From assembly GCA_019426215.1 (NCBI GenBank), contig CM033393.1, positions 49,230,645 through 49,294,644 on the forward strand: 64,000 bases of DNA, read 5' to 3'. Positions 23,784 to 37,473 of the stretch are shown here, piece by piece. The DNA is from Buddleja alternifolia (taxonomy: Eukaryota; Streptophyta; Magnoliopsida; Lamiales; Scrophulariaceae). Every line of letters begins with the position of its first letter. Position 1 is the stretch's first letter. A program made the translations under genes and the position numbers. The notes beneath the pieces were generated by a model. The model made no database searches. It saw nothing but the letters and a program-made list of their open reading frames with translations, and was not told the DNA's origin.

Positions 23784-24933
23784 TTTATATGTGTTATAGA
23801 AAATATTGCACGGTTGTGTTACTGAAAATATCAAATGGCCAGAACTACCCCTAGGCAGTGATATGGAATGATTGTAAAAAGGTGTTTGTATATTATAGAA
23901 GTCAGCACGAGAGCTCTAAAATGAAAAATAAGATAACAACTACTCACAAAATAAATGAATTATAAAAAAACCCTCTAAATATTTTTGTCAACTGCGCATG
24001 ATCTGTCAATCATAGAGGAAATATAATAAGCTTCTTTTCTTTGTTCCAAAATCCCTTTATTGTTACCTCGTAGGAAAAATGAGACGTCACATTTGACCAG
24101 TGAGAGTTGAATACCCAAAAATAAGATTTGGCAAAAGATTTATTTAATTTAATTTAATTAAATCATCTCTTTTTACTCTTTTCCGAAAAATTGTTAGTGG
24201 AAAATGGTGCTTAGCAGAATGGTTTTGTTTGACAAAGGTTACATATTAGCTTTGTTCAGCCCCAACATATGGTGCATTCACATTCTGCAAAGCATATAAA
24301 ATTAGAGTAACATATAGAAAAGTTTATCTTATTATTTTATTTTTTTTAAAAAAAAAGAGCAATAGAAAAGCTGTATTCATTTATTCTTTCCTTGATTGGA
24401 GGCGACAAATCTGCTTATCCGATAATGTCTTAATAAGCCTGGCCTGCTTCCATTGACATTTTGTTATACAAGATTGGTCGAATTTTATGCTTTCATATTA
24501 TTATTCTACAAGGCAACAAGAATCATATTTATGGAGTATATCATTTTTGGATCTATGAAAATATATATGCCACTCTTATCTAAAATAAAAATGATAAAAA
24601 AATTAGTGAAAAGAATCAAAATTTCTTTCTTAAAACTAAAACTACGTAGTAATCACAATATTATTTTATTTTATTTTTCTCAAAATATCTAAAATAATAG
24701 GAGCGGCTTTTTTTTTTTTTTTTTTGGTGTGTGTGTGACTTAATCTCTTTTCAATTTAAGTAGAGAAACAAAATTTTTCGACCACTAAAACCGATGTCAA
24801 TCAATCAATTTAGCTTATCATGAATAGATCATAGATCTATTAGAATCTATGACAAGTTCCAGTTTGATTAACATCTAAACCGCCTTTAGTGACTTTTTTT
24901 TAAAACGAAAATTACACAATCACATATAAGGAT

Positions 24934-25072
24934 GGAAAATTCTAGTCCGCTTTCGGCTTAGTCGCACCCAAGCGTATTCATATAGTGAATGAATTAAACT
25001 TGTCATATGATTAATCATTCATTTTTGAAATACAGTAGAATTCAGTCGAACCGAGAGCGGAATAGAAATTTC
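24934..25072. mobile_element. Small MITE, ~139 bp
   Basis: The ends GGAAAATTCTAGTCCGCTTT and (complement) GGAAATTTCTATTCCGCTCT are inverted, with CGG-containing inner blocks also paired. A related left end occurs at ~40,697 (GGACGGAAAAGTCTAGCCCGC). Confidence 0.6.
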
Positions 25073-25560
25073 CTCAATAATTATTCCGGTGACTGGTGGT
25101 GCGGTCTTCCGTAACCTTTTTACCATAAGAAAATGGTGAGAAATGATTGGTTAAAAGGATTTCTTGTGTGGCCCTATCAAATATTTGTGTGGAAATCGGA
25201 TATAACATCAAAATCTATCCGCGTTAAGGAGATCTTCATTTGTCTCCTTTGGTGGTTGTCATCTTTAAATTTTCTGGTCCGTTCCTTATTAAACATGTAC
25301 AATAGGAAATCTATTTTTTCCTCTAATTAACTATTACAACTACTCTTCTCATGAAACGTCTCTAAATGCTGGTTGGTGACGGAACCGAATCCATATGGCT
25401 CTGCTTTTTGTGATCCGAATCTATGTAGGAATTAAATCATGAAATGTTAAAAGATAAAAATCTAATAAAATTACGTAAATCTTAAGAAACTTTGCTTACT
25501 CCTGTGAATATAAAAAAACAACAAAATTGCTTTTTCTATCTCATATGTTTGGCCGTGTTT

Positions 25561-25911
25561 AATTTTGGTCTCATTCATTACGATATTCTTACATTGTGAC
25601 TCGTAACTTTTAAAAATTCTTGCATTTGGTGTCAATCAAATTTTTTGGTCCAAAATTTAATAGTCAACTCTGTCAGTCAACATTTTGACTGGTCTTTTAG
25701 AATTCGAGTGTGAATATACTAACACACGAATTATATTCAATATCACGTCACTAGCGTACAAAATCTCCACAAATAATCGGTTAAAAATGTTGATTAACAG
25801 AATTGACCGTTAAATTTTAAACGGAACATTCGGTTGATGAGACCAAATGTAAGAATTTTCAAAAGTTACAGGACATAATGTGAGAACTCCGTAACGAATG
25901 AGATTAAAATT
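25561..25911. mobile_element. MITE with ~78-bp inverted arms
   Basis: The left arm (AATTTTGGTCTCATTCATTAC...) matches the reverse complement of the right arm (...GTAACGAATGAGATTAAAATT) over about 78 bp with few mismatches. Length is 351 bp and it is non-coding. Confidence 0.75.
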
Positions 25912-27261
25912 GAAAATGGTCAAACGCACTAAACCAAAAATACGACTTTCCCTCGAAAAAAATAAAATAAAAGTCGCCTTCTCTACAGCCTCATTTGCTG
26001 ATTTGCTTTACGTCGCGTTCTCTACAACCTCAAAACAGGTTTGTCTTAAATTCTTACAAAAGAAAAGAATCCTAATTAAAGCAGTGTAGAAAGTTACGTG
26101 GACTGATAGAACCGTAGTCCAGTGTACTACGCATTTAAAAAGCCACTGCTCTTGTCTGCTTAGGACCCCATTTCCATGTGACCCGCACAAATTAATTTCT
26201 TCAGAAGATAAATCTAATTACGACCTCATTAATTATCCCATGTTATATTGTTAAAGAAATGTCAATCAATCAAGATTGAAACAAGTACTTGCTGGAAAAA
26301 GATTTATCAACAACAATATTAACCAGCATTAATCTCTCTTTAGCCACAACTCAGCACTTTAGACTTTTTTAAGCGTTAGGATCTTCTATTATAAACTTTG
26401 TTGCAATCTCCTATTGTACCTCACATACGAAGGGCATGTATATAAAATATTTCCATGAATCTAAATCTAATATGAATTATATACACTTGTCGGGTAAGTA
26501 CGAGATGCAACACAATTTTGTTATAAAAGATCTCGTGTGTCATTTAACTACCTGCTAACTGTTATGCACTAGCTATTGTATTTTTATTTTTTCCTACTTT
26601 CATCATGAAGATAGCTGTAAATTTGCAGTAAAATATTTAATGCAGAAGCATATGGTATTCTATATGTTTCATTACAGTTATATACCACCGGATATTTTCA
26701 GCGTTTTGTCACTTCTTTTGATTATGGTAAAAAATGAATGCAGCTATTATGCATTTGAAATGATTTGGTATGTTTACCAATTACCATAACAAATAAAGCT
26801 CTTACCATATCAAGGACACGTGAAAAGAACAGTAAAATTAACGTTGGTATATAGCATTTTTTATTAATTATATCTTTCTATAATCGTACTAACAATTATG
26901 AGGTTTAACACCAATAATTACTGCATAATTATCATATTTAATTTTTTTTGTTAACTTAATAGCAAGAAACCAACTTCTCAGTATTATGGTCCCATGCAAT
27001 AGATGAAACTTATCAGATGTCACCTTCAATAGTTCAATGTTTGCCCTACAATTTTCAACCCACCCCTTTAAGCCTCTATTTATTCTCATCTAACTTTTTA
27101 TTCACTTCCTCACAAATCCTTCAAAACATATCTATGCTCATAGTTTCAAGTAAATAAAATTCTTTTCTTTCTTTTGCCTTCTTTGTGTTAATTAATTATG
27201 ATCACAATTTTCCAAGTCATGAATGGTGCTCAACAATAATTGCTATTTTTGTGCAGGAAAA

Positions 27262-28893
27262 ATGAGTAAGCTGGCAATATTTTTCTTGTTGGGATTTTTC
27301 TCAGTGTTTTCATCTGCATATGGATACTATGGACGAGGTTGGATTAATGCTCATGCCACCTTCTACGGAGGTAGCGACGCATCCGGAACAATGGGTACGT
27401 AATTCACTCACTTTGTGGACGAGTCAGAATTCTATGTCGTCATAGTAAATAAATAAGTCCGAGATAGATATTTTCACTTATACGAGAAATAAAACAACTT
27501 AAGAATTTGAAGGGATTGACACAAAAACTGTGAATACCTTGTAATTTACATATATAACTTAAAACAACACGAATTTTCAAGCGCGACTAACAGGTCCAGC
27601 CCCTTTGCTCCGTCTCAATTCACTTGTAAAAAAAATAAAAACTCACGTGTGCACATGAATATCTTCTATATAAAAAGAATGGATATTTTTAGAAGTTAAT
27701 TATTTAATTTTCATTTTTTTTTTGTAGGTGGGGCTTGTGGGTATGGGAACCTGTACAGCCAGGGTTATGGAACTAATACAGCAGCATTAAGCACAGCTCT
27801 GTTTAACAATGGGTTGAGTTGTGGAGCATGTTTTCAGTTAGTGTGTGTGAACGATCCACAATGGTGCCTTCGTGGATCGATAATCGTCACCGCCACCAAT
27901 TTCTGCCCTCCCGGAGGGTGGTGTGATCCTCCCAATCACCACTTCGATCTTGCTCAACCTGTTTTTCTACGTATCGCGCAATATAGAGCCGGCATTGTGC
28001 CTGTCGCCTATAGAAGGTGATCTAGTCTTTTTCTTACCGTCCTATTATGAATCTTTATGCTGAAGTTTAAGTTATTATGAGTTAATTGAAGAGAGGGAGA
28101 AAAAATAGAGAAGACTAATTAAAAAATTAGGTAGTTCAAGAGCAAAGTGTCATGTTCTCCTTTCTTTCTTTAAACTTACAAATTGTAAGTTACAATCATG
28201 GCCTCTAAAGCCCAAGTAGCTTGCTAATTTAGCGCAAATGTGGAATCATATCATTGATCATTTTACCTCATGGATATTGTTGTTATTTTTGGATGAATCG
28301 GAAACAACACTTCTGGTGCATCCAAGATCATTTGATGAAAGAAAATGTAGTTGGTAAAAACATTAAATATTATATTCAGTGGTCAGCAATGGACCGAGTA
28401 TGTTGCACTCATGTAGGTAGCTTTCCCCCATTTTTTTTTGTTGGGGGTGGGGGGAATATGGATTGAGCCCTTCTATTTTACCGAGGATTTATGTAATATG
28501 ATATTTTTCGCCTAAATTTTTTCGCTCCTAATTATTAGTCAAAAAATGCTAATTAAGGTCATTTTCTTGAATGTCTTTTTGTATAGGGTACCGTGCAGGA
28601 GAAGGGGGGGCATAAGGTTCACGATCAACGGCCACTCTTATTTCAATCTTGTCCTCGTAACAAATGTAGGGGGTGCTGGTGATGTACATTCAGTCTACAT
28701 AAAAGGATCAAGAACTGCATGGCAGCCTATGTCAAGAAATTGGGGACAAAATTGGCAAAGCAATTCTTACCTCAATGGACAAAGACTATCTTTTAGGGTT
28801 GTAACAAGTGATGGTCGTAGTGTCGTCTCTTACAACGTCGCCCCGCCCAATTGGTCTTTCGGACAGACATTTTCTGGAGCTCAATTTCGCTAA
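27262..28893 (+). CDS. Alpha-expansin, 242 aa, 3 exons
   Basis: A secreted wall protein that loosens non-covalent cellulose-hemicellulose contacts during cell expansion. Exons 27262-27394, 27728-28016 and 28587-28893 join in frame (729 nt) with GT-AG introns. Residues 1-19 form a hydrophobic signal peptide. The DPBB/GH45-like domain (~24-140) has the GACGYGNLY block, paired Cys, the alpha-specific insertion GGWCDPPN and the HFD motif (116-118). The C-terminal CBM63 domain (~150-240) keeps the aromatic surface (W186, W193, W197) and ends FSGAQFR. Length is near the family norm of ~250. It has no damage and is probably functional; which EXPA clade is not decided. Confidence 0.96.
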
Positions 28894-28899
28894 TAATAC

Positions 28900-30122
28900 T
28901 ATGAGTAACTATATATCGTGCTTAAGTTCGTAAGTTTATGAGTTAGTTTAGTGTGAAAAAAAAATATTATAAGAAATTAAAAATCAATACTTAAAAGGGC
29001 TTATTTTGAAGTAGCTCTTTGTATTGAATTTGAAGGGTGTTGCAATTATTGTCTTTAAAACGATGCAGTTGGGAGTTTTTACAAGTTATTACAATTTACA
29101 CCCCAGGACTTTGGAATTAGTCGGATCATAGAATAATTCCAGGGAGGTTTTCGAAGATGCATGGTATAGTAGAATGAGTATTTCTTGTTTGTATTAGCAA
29201 AGTTAAATTTTGTTGTCATAAGATGAATTTAGGCATTCTAAGAATGTACTAAAATAGAGCATCTTTAATTGTGATTGTGTAAAAGAAATATATACAATGT
29301 ATTGGCACTTATGTATAAGAAATTTGTCCTTTAATTACTTTTAACTTCGTGTTGATGTGTTATTATTGTACTTTTTTCACCAAAAAAGAAAAAAGAAAAA
29401 AGAAGAAGAAGAAGTTATTATTGTACTTTTTCGTACTTATGTATAATAAATAAAAAAGTAAATAAGTGTAACACATAGGGGAGTAACCTCGGTAAATAGT
29501 TATTAGGTTTAACACATAAGGCACGTACTTGATTTTGTCGGTGGTTCTTTTTCTTCTTTCCTGTTTTTTTCTTCCTCTAAAATTATTTGTACTTTTACTA
29601 TTTGTTTATACTCTTTTAGGTGGGGAAAATTCTTAAAAGTATCTTGTGTATTATATATCTGATTATGTAAATCACGTCGCATCAATATATGATATATGTA
29701 TTGCTCACTTGATATAGTTTACACCCTTCAGTGTACAATAACAGTTGTATTGGTCACTTGTTTCCTTAAATACATTTGAGTGCGGTTAAACTGAGAATGA
29801 ACTAGAACTTTTCGTCTTAAATATGTTTGATTGGAAATGTCAGCAGTGGTTGGGCCGTTCCAACGCAAACAAAACATGGCCGTATAATGTCCCCTTGTCA
29901 ACGTGGTGGGCCTCATAGCCCAATAACATTATTATAGTATTAACTCAGTACTTACGTATTAGAAATTCTGTCACTGCCACATGGTTAGGAGTTTGGACAG
30001 ATTATCTCAATTTTTTCATTAAATTAAATGGTATTAGCCTGTAAATTGTGATAAAATATGTGACCAATTGATTACGTAGTTATATAATAGATAGTACAGG
30101 GATGTCATATAATCCAAACATT
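28900..30122. other. Expansin 3' flank, no further gene
   Basis: It contains the expansin 3' UTR and AT-rich intergenic DNA. No ORF or repeat structure stands out. Confidence 0.5.
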
Positions 30123-30531
30123 TAGGCTATGTTTGGTTATGTTTGGGGATGGTATTTTGGTGAGAATTATTGATGAGAAATTTATGGGGATACATGCGTG
30201 TTTAATGAGATTGTGTTTTATTTTATTTTGGGAGCTAATTTTTTTGTGTATTTTTTTGGTGAGATAATGTTTGGTTTTGTTCCAGAGGAAACAAAAGTTA
30301 CTGTAGCAGTCAAATCATGAAGTTTTTGTCTGTTAGAGAGGAGAGAGAAGAGAGAGCACATAGAGAGAGGAGTGTAGGGACAAAGTAGGTGTGGAAAGAT
30401 GAAAAATAATTATTATGTTTTTTTTATAAAAAAAGTAGTGTATTTTTGACCAAATATTTTGTGAACCAAACATGATTTGGTGAGAATTTTAAACCAAACA
30501 TGGTATGAAAACATAACCAAACATTGCCTTA
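30123..30531. mobile_element. MITE, TAGGCTATGTTTGGTTATG ends
   Basis: The left end TAGGCTATGTTTGGTTATGTTTGG and the right end (complement) TAAGGCAATGTTTGGTTATGTTTT are inverted. Inner blocks (CCAAACATG / CATGATTTGG) also pair. Length ~409 bp, non-coding. Superfamily not settled. Confidence 0.7.
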
Positions 30532-30856
30532 AATTTTGTGGTAACAATTTCATCCTCAAATACACAAAATAAAGAGGGAAAAAGAAACTAAATAAGTGCT
30601 TTTCTTTTATTTTCTTTTTTCTAAACGAAGGAAATACCTTGATCCGATAAATCCGGGCCGATAGTTTTTTAATCATGAGTCACACAAACCCTATAAGACT
30701 CTAAATAAAAAGAGAAATGTCACAACTTGTGACAGCCTAGAATTGAACCCAAGACCTCTCACATGAAAGTGGAAGTTGATATCACTATACTAATTAAGCT
30801 TTAAACCCAATATATGTAAAAGTGTGTTTTTAATTCAGAAAAATATGGGTTGTGAA

Positions 30857-31165
30857 GCAAGGGGGTGTGGCCTAGCGGTCACAAGGCCTTTGGCCGTGAG
30901 AATCCACCCAGGTTCAAACCCCAGGTGATGCTTGGTAAGGGGAGTTTTCTCCCCTATCCTGCCCTGGGGGGTGGTTTCAAAATTCAGGTGATGCTTGGTC
31001 TGGGGAGTTTACTCCTCCGTCCTGCCCTGGGGGCCCCTGCGCTTATCGAGCCCGTCGCCTATGGGTTACCTAGGGCGGCTTACCTCCATACGTGGTTTGC
31101 GGGCTATTGCGTATGGACATGTTTGCTCTGTTGGGTGACCGGCGGAGATTTGCTCTGGGATTTCC

Positions 31166-31211
<46 letters not shown>
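30857..31211 (+). mobile_element. tRNA-derived SINE with internal duplication
   Basis: The head is GTGTGGCCTAGCGGTCACAAG (box A) with GGTTCAAACCCC (box B) ~37 bp downstream. The body carries a ~63-bp direct duplication (starts 30922 and 30985: CAGGTGATGCTTGG...CCTGCCCTGGGGG). The tail is CCAAAAAAAAA merging into (TA)n. Similar short sequences (ATATGGRTTGTG) lie on both sides and may be the target duplication, but the right one overlaps a neighbouring MITE end. Confidence 0.75.
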
Positions 31212-31213
<2 letters not shown>

Positions 31214-32065
31214 ATTGTGTTTGTTTTTATTTTGGGGGGTGTTTTTGGTGAAAATTTTGATGAAATATTTTATTGGGAGTTGTGTATTTTGATGAAAATG
31301 TGTTTGGTTTTGTTTTGAAGAATTAGTAGTTTAATCATTTTTCGCGATAATGTGTTTGGATTAGCTATTTTGAAGTAACATTTGAGTGTTTTTTTTGTGA
31401 AAATGTGTTTGATTTTGTTTTCAGAGGTAACAAAAATTACTGTAGCAGTCAAATCATGTAAGCTTTTGTTTGAAAAAGTTGTTTTAATGATTAAATGATG
31501 ATTGAAAATTATATTATAATATAAGCTTTTATCTGAAAAAATTGTTTTAATGATTAAATGATGATTGAAAATTATATTATAATATAAATTTGAAATTATT
31601 GTAATATATATGAATGAGTGTAAGTATATATATTGGAATTGATGTGATATATTTATATATATGTGTTTATATATGAGTGTATCTATTATATAGTGTATAC
31701 ATAATATATACATATATATATATATATTATATTTTACATAATATTATATATAATATCATATGAATAATATATTCTATATAATATAATATATAATATACGT
31801 GTATATATATGTATAATATTATAAAATTACAATATACACGAGAGAGAATGGAGAGAGAGAACGCATAGGGAAGAGAGAGAGAGAGAACGAAGAGGAAAGG
31901 AAGAGAGAGAGGGAGGTCAGAGGGACCATCAATGCAGACATGTTTTTTTGGTCATTTTTAACCAAACCCATATTGGATTATTTGGTCAAATAACCCACAT
32001 CCAAACAAATTTTGGGCTGCGTTTTGGTCAAAAACCCAGCCCAAAACAAAACCAAACACAGCCAT
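31210..32065. mobile_element. TIR element, GGCTGTGTTTGG-type ends
   Basis: The left end TGGATTGTGTTTGTTTTTATTTTGGGG and the right end (complement) TGGCTGTGTTTGGTTTTGTTTTGGG are inverted. It is related to the element at 30123. Internally it has a ~66-bp tandem duplication (from ~31460 and ~31526) and a long AT tract (31,620-31,830). Confidence 0.65.
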
Positions 32066-32324
32066 GATGACTGCAACCCAAGTCCAGGATCCATGTTTAT
32101 TTCTTCCTATAGGCCCAGCCCATTCTGGTATTAATTACAAACCTCGAAATGGATCACTCCAGCTGGATTTTGGGTCATGGGCCAATTTTTGAGTGTATAG
32201 GCAGTAACACCCGCCTTAGCTAACTACCTGATAATCATGGCCCACACTTTTTCATGTAAGGTGTCCATTGCCCACATTTCATTTTTAAATTTTTTTCCAC
32301 ATTTGAGAGGGCAATTTTATTTTA

Positions 32325-33175
32325 GGGAAAATTACACTTTTGGTCCCGTAGGAGTCGCCCCAAAACACTTTTGGCCCCATAGGAGTGGCCCCAAAATACT
32401 TTTAGTCCCATAGGAGTGAAAAAGTGACAGTTTTGATCCCAAACGGACTGAAATTGGCAGTTGTGCTTCACGCGCCGTTACTGTAGGGAGAGAAAAAAAA
32501 GTAATTCCAAAAGAAATTAAAATAAATTCAAAAATATTAAAAAAATAATAAAAAAAAGGAAAAAAAAAGAAAAATGAAGATGATACTGTTTATCTTCTTC
32601 GTCTTCCCCTCCAACCAACCCCCCCCCCCAACCCATCGCCGCGAAACCACCCGCTACCGTTGCCATCATCGCCGTCCCCTCCACCGGTCGAAACCCCCAC
32701 GGTGAAAAACACCCTCAACCGGTCGAAACCCCCAACCCAAATCGCCCAACCTGACGGCGAACCCAACCCCCGAGACCCCAAAACCGACGGCGAAACCAAA
32801 CCCCAAACCCAACTCCACATATCGCCGACGACGTCAGCGGCGATTAGGATGAGGGGTGGAGGTGGTGGTTTGGGGGGTTGGGGGGTTGGGGGAGGGGTGG
32901 TTGGATGTTCGTCTTCCTTCTTTTTCTTTTTTTTCTTTTTTTATTTTTTTTATTAATATTTGATAATTTTTGAATTTTTTTTTGAATTTCTTTTTTTTAA
33001 TCATTAACACGATCGGCGCGTGTATCTCACCCGTCACTTTCCGTCCAATTTCCATCCATTTGGGACCAAAAGTGTTACTTTTTCACTTCTATAGGACTAA
33101 AAGTGTCCAAAAAATTCCTATGAGACTAAAAATGTTTTGAGTCGACTTCTATGGGACCAAAAGTGCAATTTTCCC
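32325..33175. mobile_element. Mutator-like non-autonomous element
   Basis: 851 bp, flanked by a 10-bp direct repeat TTTTATTTTA/TTTTACTTTA (32315-32324 and 33176-33185, one mismatch). TIRs of ~120-150 bp are built from repeats of 'GGGACCAAAAGTG'-type words; the left end is GGGAAAATTACACTTTTGG and the right complement GGGAAAATTGCACTTTTGG. The centre (32,590-32,900) is GC-rich and Pro-codon-rich, unlike the flanks, and might be a captured host-gene fragment. Confidence 0.78.
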
Positions 33176-33204
33176 TTTTACTTTATATTTTATATTTATA
33201 AAGT

Positions 33205-33285
33205 TTTTCGTTAAATAAACTATTAACTTGAATTTTATAAATTTTTTCGTTAAATAAACTATTAACTTGAATTTTATACATACAG
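33205..33285 (+). repeat. ~42-bp tandem duplication
   Basis: TTCGTTAAATAAACTATTAA...GAATTTTATA occurs twice in succession. Confidence 0.8.
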
Positions 33286-33570
33286 GTGTTAGTGTATATA
33301 TAAAATATAAATAATAGAGATGAAACATTACGCAGAATTATACTCGTTGGGATAGACAAATATTTTCAGCTAGACCAATTTCATCAAAAGCTATTACTTA
33401 TTAAAAGATTAACAAAAGAAAATGAATTGATACTTAATTATTAAAGGACAACAATATCTCAACATTATATCTAGTGGTTCAATTATCATCAGTCAAATCA
33501 GACTGAGAAACTTATTTTCTTTATTGTAAATCATTGCATCCAAATATCAATAATTTACTAATTAGGAAAT

Positions 33571-33896
33571 AGAGCAAATTTTGCCCTATGTGATAGGGCC
33601 CTTGCAATTTTAGCCCCAACATTTACAAACTTTTAAAATTAGTAACATATAATGTATTTTTTTTACATTTCTAATCCCAACTGTTAGAAGACAGAAGAAA
33701 ATTGTTGGTTTGGTCAAGTGCAAGGCACGTGATCAGTAATAGACTTAACCTCACGTGCAAAATTCCATCCAATTTATAATGGATAGGACCAAAATTATAA
33801 AAATTGCATCATATGGGACTATTTTGCAAATTTGTAAATAATGAGATAACTTTGCAATATGTTCAATCTTATAGGACTAATATTGCAATTTTCTCT
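33571..33896. mobile_element. TIR element, AGAGCAAATTTTGC ends
   Basis: 326 bp. The left AGAGCAAATTTTGCCCTATGTG and the right complement AGAGAAAATTGCAATATTAG are inverted, with further paired inner blocks (TTTACAAA and GCAAATTTGTAA). It belongs to the same general class as 32325-33175. Confidence 0.6.
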
Positions 33897-36800
33897 ACCA
33901 ATTAAGTGTAATGGATTTTTTTTGTTTTTTTTGGGTAATTGTAATGGAAAATCATTTATCAAAGTATACAAAACAAATTAATTTAAATCGACTACAACAA
34001 CTACTTGAACTCTTACACTGAAACTTAAACTCAAGATAGTATTATACTCAATTTTATTATTGATCAGCTAGGTCTCATTGTAATTAGTTTTTCCTTTTAT
34101 TTAAAATTTGAAATTTAAGTTTCAACGGTTATATACAGATTGATGAACTCAAGGGGGCAAATTCTGAGGGTCATAAATAGTAATAATAAAAACCCTTAAA
34201 TGAGACAAGTAATGCAAGTACCACAAATACAAGCAATTTATATAAGAACTCACCAAAATTTTAATCAATTTAAAGGAATGTGTTGAAAAGAGTCAATCAT
34301 CAACTGTCATATATTATCACTCTATCATTCAATTTGGGTCAATGTGAGAGAAAAGATCCTAATTCCACTGCTATTTCATACTGTTCGTGCAAGAAAAGAA
34401 ACCATAGCCCCTCTACCTATGGACCACATCTACAAAGTGTACAGGTGGGATCCAAGACTCGATTTATACAAGAATTTTCTCCTCTACCTATGGACCATTT
34501 TCTCACTCGGCTGTATTTAAAATGTTTTAAATGGTTTTTTGATGAACGTTTAAAATAGTGTTTAGATTGTTTTTGTGTTGAAGAATTAAAAAATAATTGA
34601 TAGTAATCCCATTTTTTTTCGCCACTAAAAAATAATCTCATTATTCATGATCTCACTCTCTTTTTCTCAAAAATGCTAACCGTTTTTTTCTACTCTTCTT
34701 CTCCAATGATGATGACTTGGTGAAGCAGTCGACTCCAACAACATCAATATTTTGTTTTATTTCTTGAATGAGAGTTTGTTTAATTTCTCTCTCGTTTGTT
34801 ATTCCTTAAGATTTATTATTTTTGTAGAATATTGATATTTGGTGTTTCAATTGTTCTTAACTACAAAGTTATAGACAATTTAAGTTACGTTGTATTGTTC
34901 TTGACATTGTAAATTTTTTATTGAATAAAATAAAATGGTCACTTTTCCTTTTTTTAAAAAAATCCCATTATTAGTTTTGAAAGAAAAAGTAGCCTTTACT
35001 TTAGAAACCAAAGCTTGATTTTGGAATGTCTAGTAACAAAATAGGAGTCATCAATTTATTAATTAATTAGATAAAATGTACACAATGATCAATACTCAAC
35101 TTACTAGATGTAGTTAATATAATTTAGTCTTTACTTTAGAAAACAAAGCTTGATTTTGGAATGTCCGGTAAAAAAATAGGAGACATCAATTTATTGATTA
35201 ATTAGATAAAATGTACAGTTGTACACAATGCTCGATCGGTACTCGATCGACAACTGACTAGACAAAGTTAATTTACCAGTTCTTATAGATATAGTCACTT
35301 TCATATGACGACATAATGCAGTAACTAATTAACAATTCTTGTAGTTAGGAAAATAGCATGACGTTTAAGTATTTGGGTGAGATGCTATAATTCAACTTAT
35401 GTAATTATATATAGTACCGAATTACGTACCTTAACTAACTATCTTGTACTAACGTGTACCTTAATTAACTAACTTATGAGATTGATATTACACATTCACA
35501 TTATAAAATTTGTATAATATATATATATAGATATATACACACACTAGAAAGCATTATGTGCTTCACACATGGTGATTCGATGAGAATTTAAATCAAAGTA
35601 AATATGTCTTTATTGGCAAATTAATAACTGGTTAAAAACTGATTGTTTGGTAGTATCTATCTTATACTTTTTATTTATTTGTTTTATAATCATATATCAT
35701 CATCATGTGTCTTTAACTAAAAATATTTCAAAAAATTATACTTTTGATAAAATAATATTAGTATTATTTTTTAGCACGTTTATGCATACATCATTAGTCC
35801 ATGTATCTTTCCTGATTTGCCACAACGTAACATTGCATTTTTGTGATTTGCACAAGTAGATTCATTTTCTTTTATTCTATATTTCATATGAATACTCATC
35901 TCTAAAAATTTTTTTGTAAATAAAATAAAGAATGCATCACATTTTAACTCAATTCACTTATTTGAGTTTATTTTCAAGTACAATTTTGCATTTGTTTTTA
36001 TTTTAATCACTTCATTTATATATGAACTTCTAAATCTACATGACCAGAAAAATAAAAAATCTTCTACATATAAGATGATGATTCACGTGTGCATGCATGT
36101 TGTAGATTAACTTATGTATCTTCATATATATACTTCTAGTTTGGATTTGACCAAATTGAATTTGAGCTAGAAGTTCCACTTCGAATGCATCATTATTTAG
36201 TGTCATGCTTAATTTTATCTAGTTAACTTTTATAATTGATTATTTATCATCCCTTAAAATCAAAAAGTAAAGAAAGAAAGAAGATTATCGTATACAAAAA
36301 CAATTAAAAAGGGACAAGTTCATCTTTTAAAGTTGAGGGGTTTAAATTTCCACATGGTGGGATATTATTGTCCATTTAAATAAATTAACAAAGCAAGTGG
36401 AGTGCCAATATAAGAGTCCTGATATCAATAATTGTAAACATCATATTACATAAAAATACTTGTGTTTGTGAGTTCTTTTGAATTAACTACAAAATATATC
36501 ATATTTTCAGACTAAAAGTACTTCTATGATTTTATTCTTAAATATGTTTATTTTATATTTGTTATCATGCTAATAACTTCAAGTATGTACAGACTTTCAG
36601 ATATAGGTTGATAATTCTATTGGACAAATATGATATATTCCATAACGATGAAAAATAATAAATATTTTTATATAAGAAAATAATTCACCTATATCCCAAA
36701 ATATGCGCATGTGTCTCACAATTATTAATTCTTTTTTTGGATGTCAGAATAAGGTATATTTATTTAAATTATCTTTTTAGTCTTCAAATCAACCCAAGTA

Positions 36801-37473
36801 ATGATCCGACATTATTACAATTTACTGCTAATTACTAAATACTAAAAATATTTATAAAATTTAAGATTATCAAAATTAATAACGAAATTTTTGTTTAAGT
36901 TGGAATATTGGTTGTGGAGGTGTAAAATTTCTTCTTCTTTGTTGGTGGTGATGAGCAAAAATTTATTTTATTGGTCAGTATTTTAGAGAAAGTATGAATC
37001 TATTAATTTTTCTTATATTAAAAAGTGTCCTACACTCCTGCTACTAGCATGTTTTATTTTTTATCAATAATTAAAGAGTTTCCAACTACTAGAATAATTT
37101 CAGATACTACTAAATGGTTTCCTAGTCCTCAATGGATTCTTTTACTTAGTAAATTCAATTATCAATGACTAATTAATTAATTATGAATAGTAAGGGTAAG
37201 GATGAAATTCTTTTCACAATAGAACAAACAATTGCGTTATTCACACATTTATATAGAGATGAGATTAGATAGATAGATTAGATATATGAATTATGAACAA
37301 TATACCTATGAACTATATAAATTTGTCATTTTTTCTTCTAATTCATGAGAAAAAAAAAGTAAAATTATTTGCTAGTAGCTTCTTCATGATGCAATAAAAT
37401 TCAAAAGCGGAATTAAATTAAGAAAAATTAGAAAAGTAGTCGTACCCATTTTTGGATTCATCATACATATGTT
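33897..37473. other. AT-rich intergenic region
   Basis: No gene was recognised. A ~110-bp segment is repeated at about 34,993 and 35,131 (ACTTTAGAAAMCAAAGCTTG...), a local tandem duplication with period ~138 bp. Confidence 0.5.

Larger units (their letters stand above)
23860..27261. other. Intergenic, expansin upstream region, with MITEs
   Basis: No gene recognised. Two inverted-repeat elements are listed separately. The last ~200 bp should contain the expansin promoter and 5' UTR; a GTGCAG just before the ATG is compatible with a leader intron. Confidence 0.5.

Noticed and set aside
30868..30914. Genuine tRNA gene
   Set aside because: Box A and box B are present, but no cloverleaf acceptor stem is formed and a SINE body follows.
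30865..31251. 128-codon ORF
   Set aside because: It is an open frame through the tRNA-derived SINE and its TA tail, not a gene.
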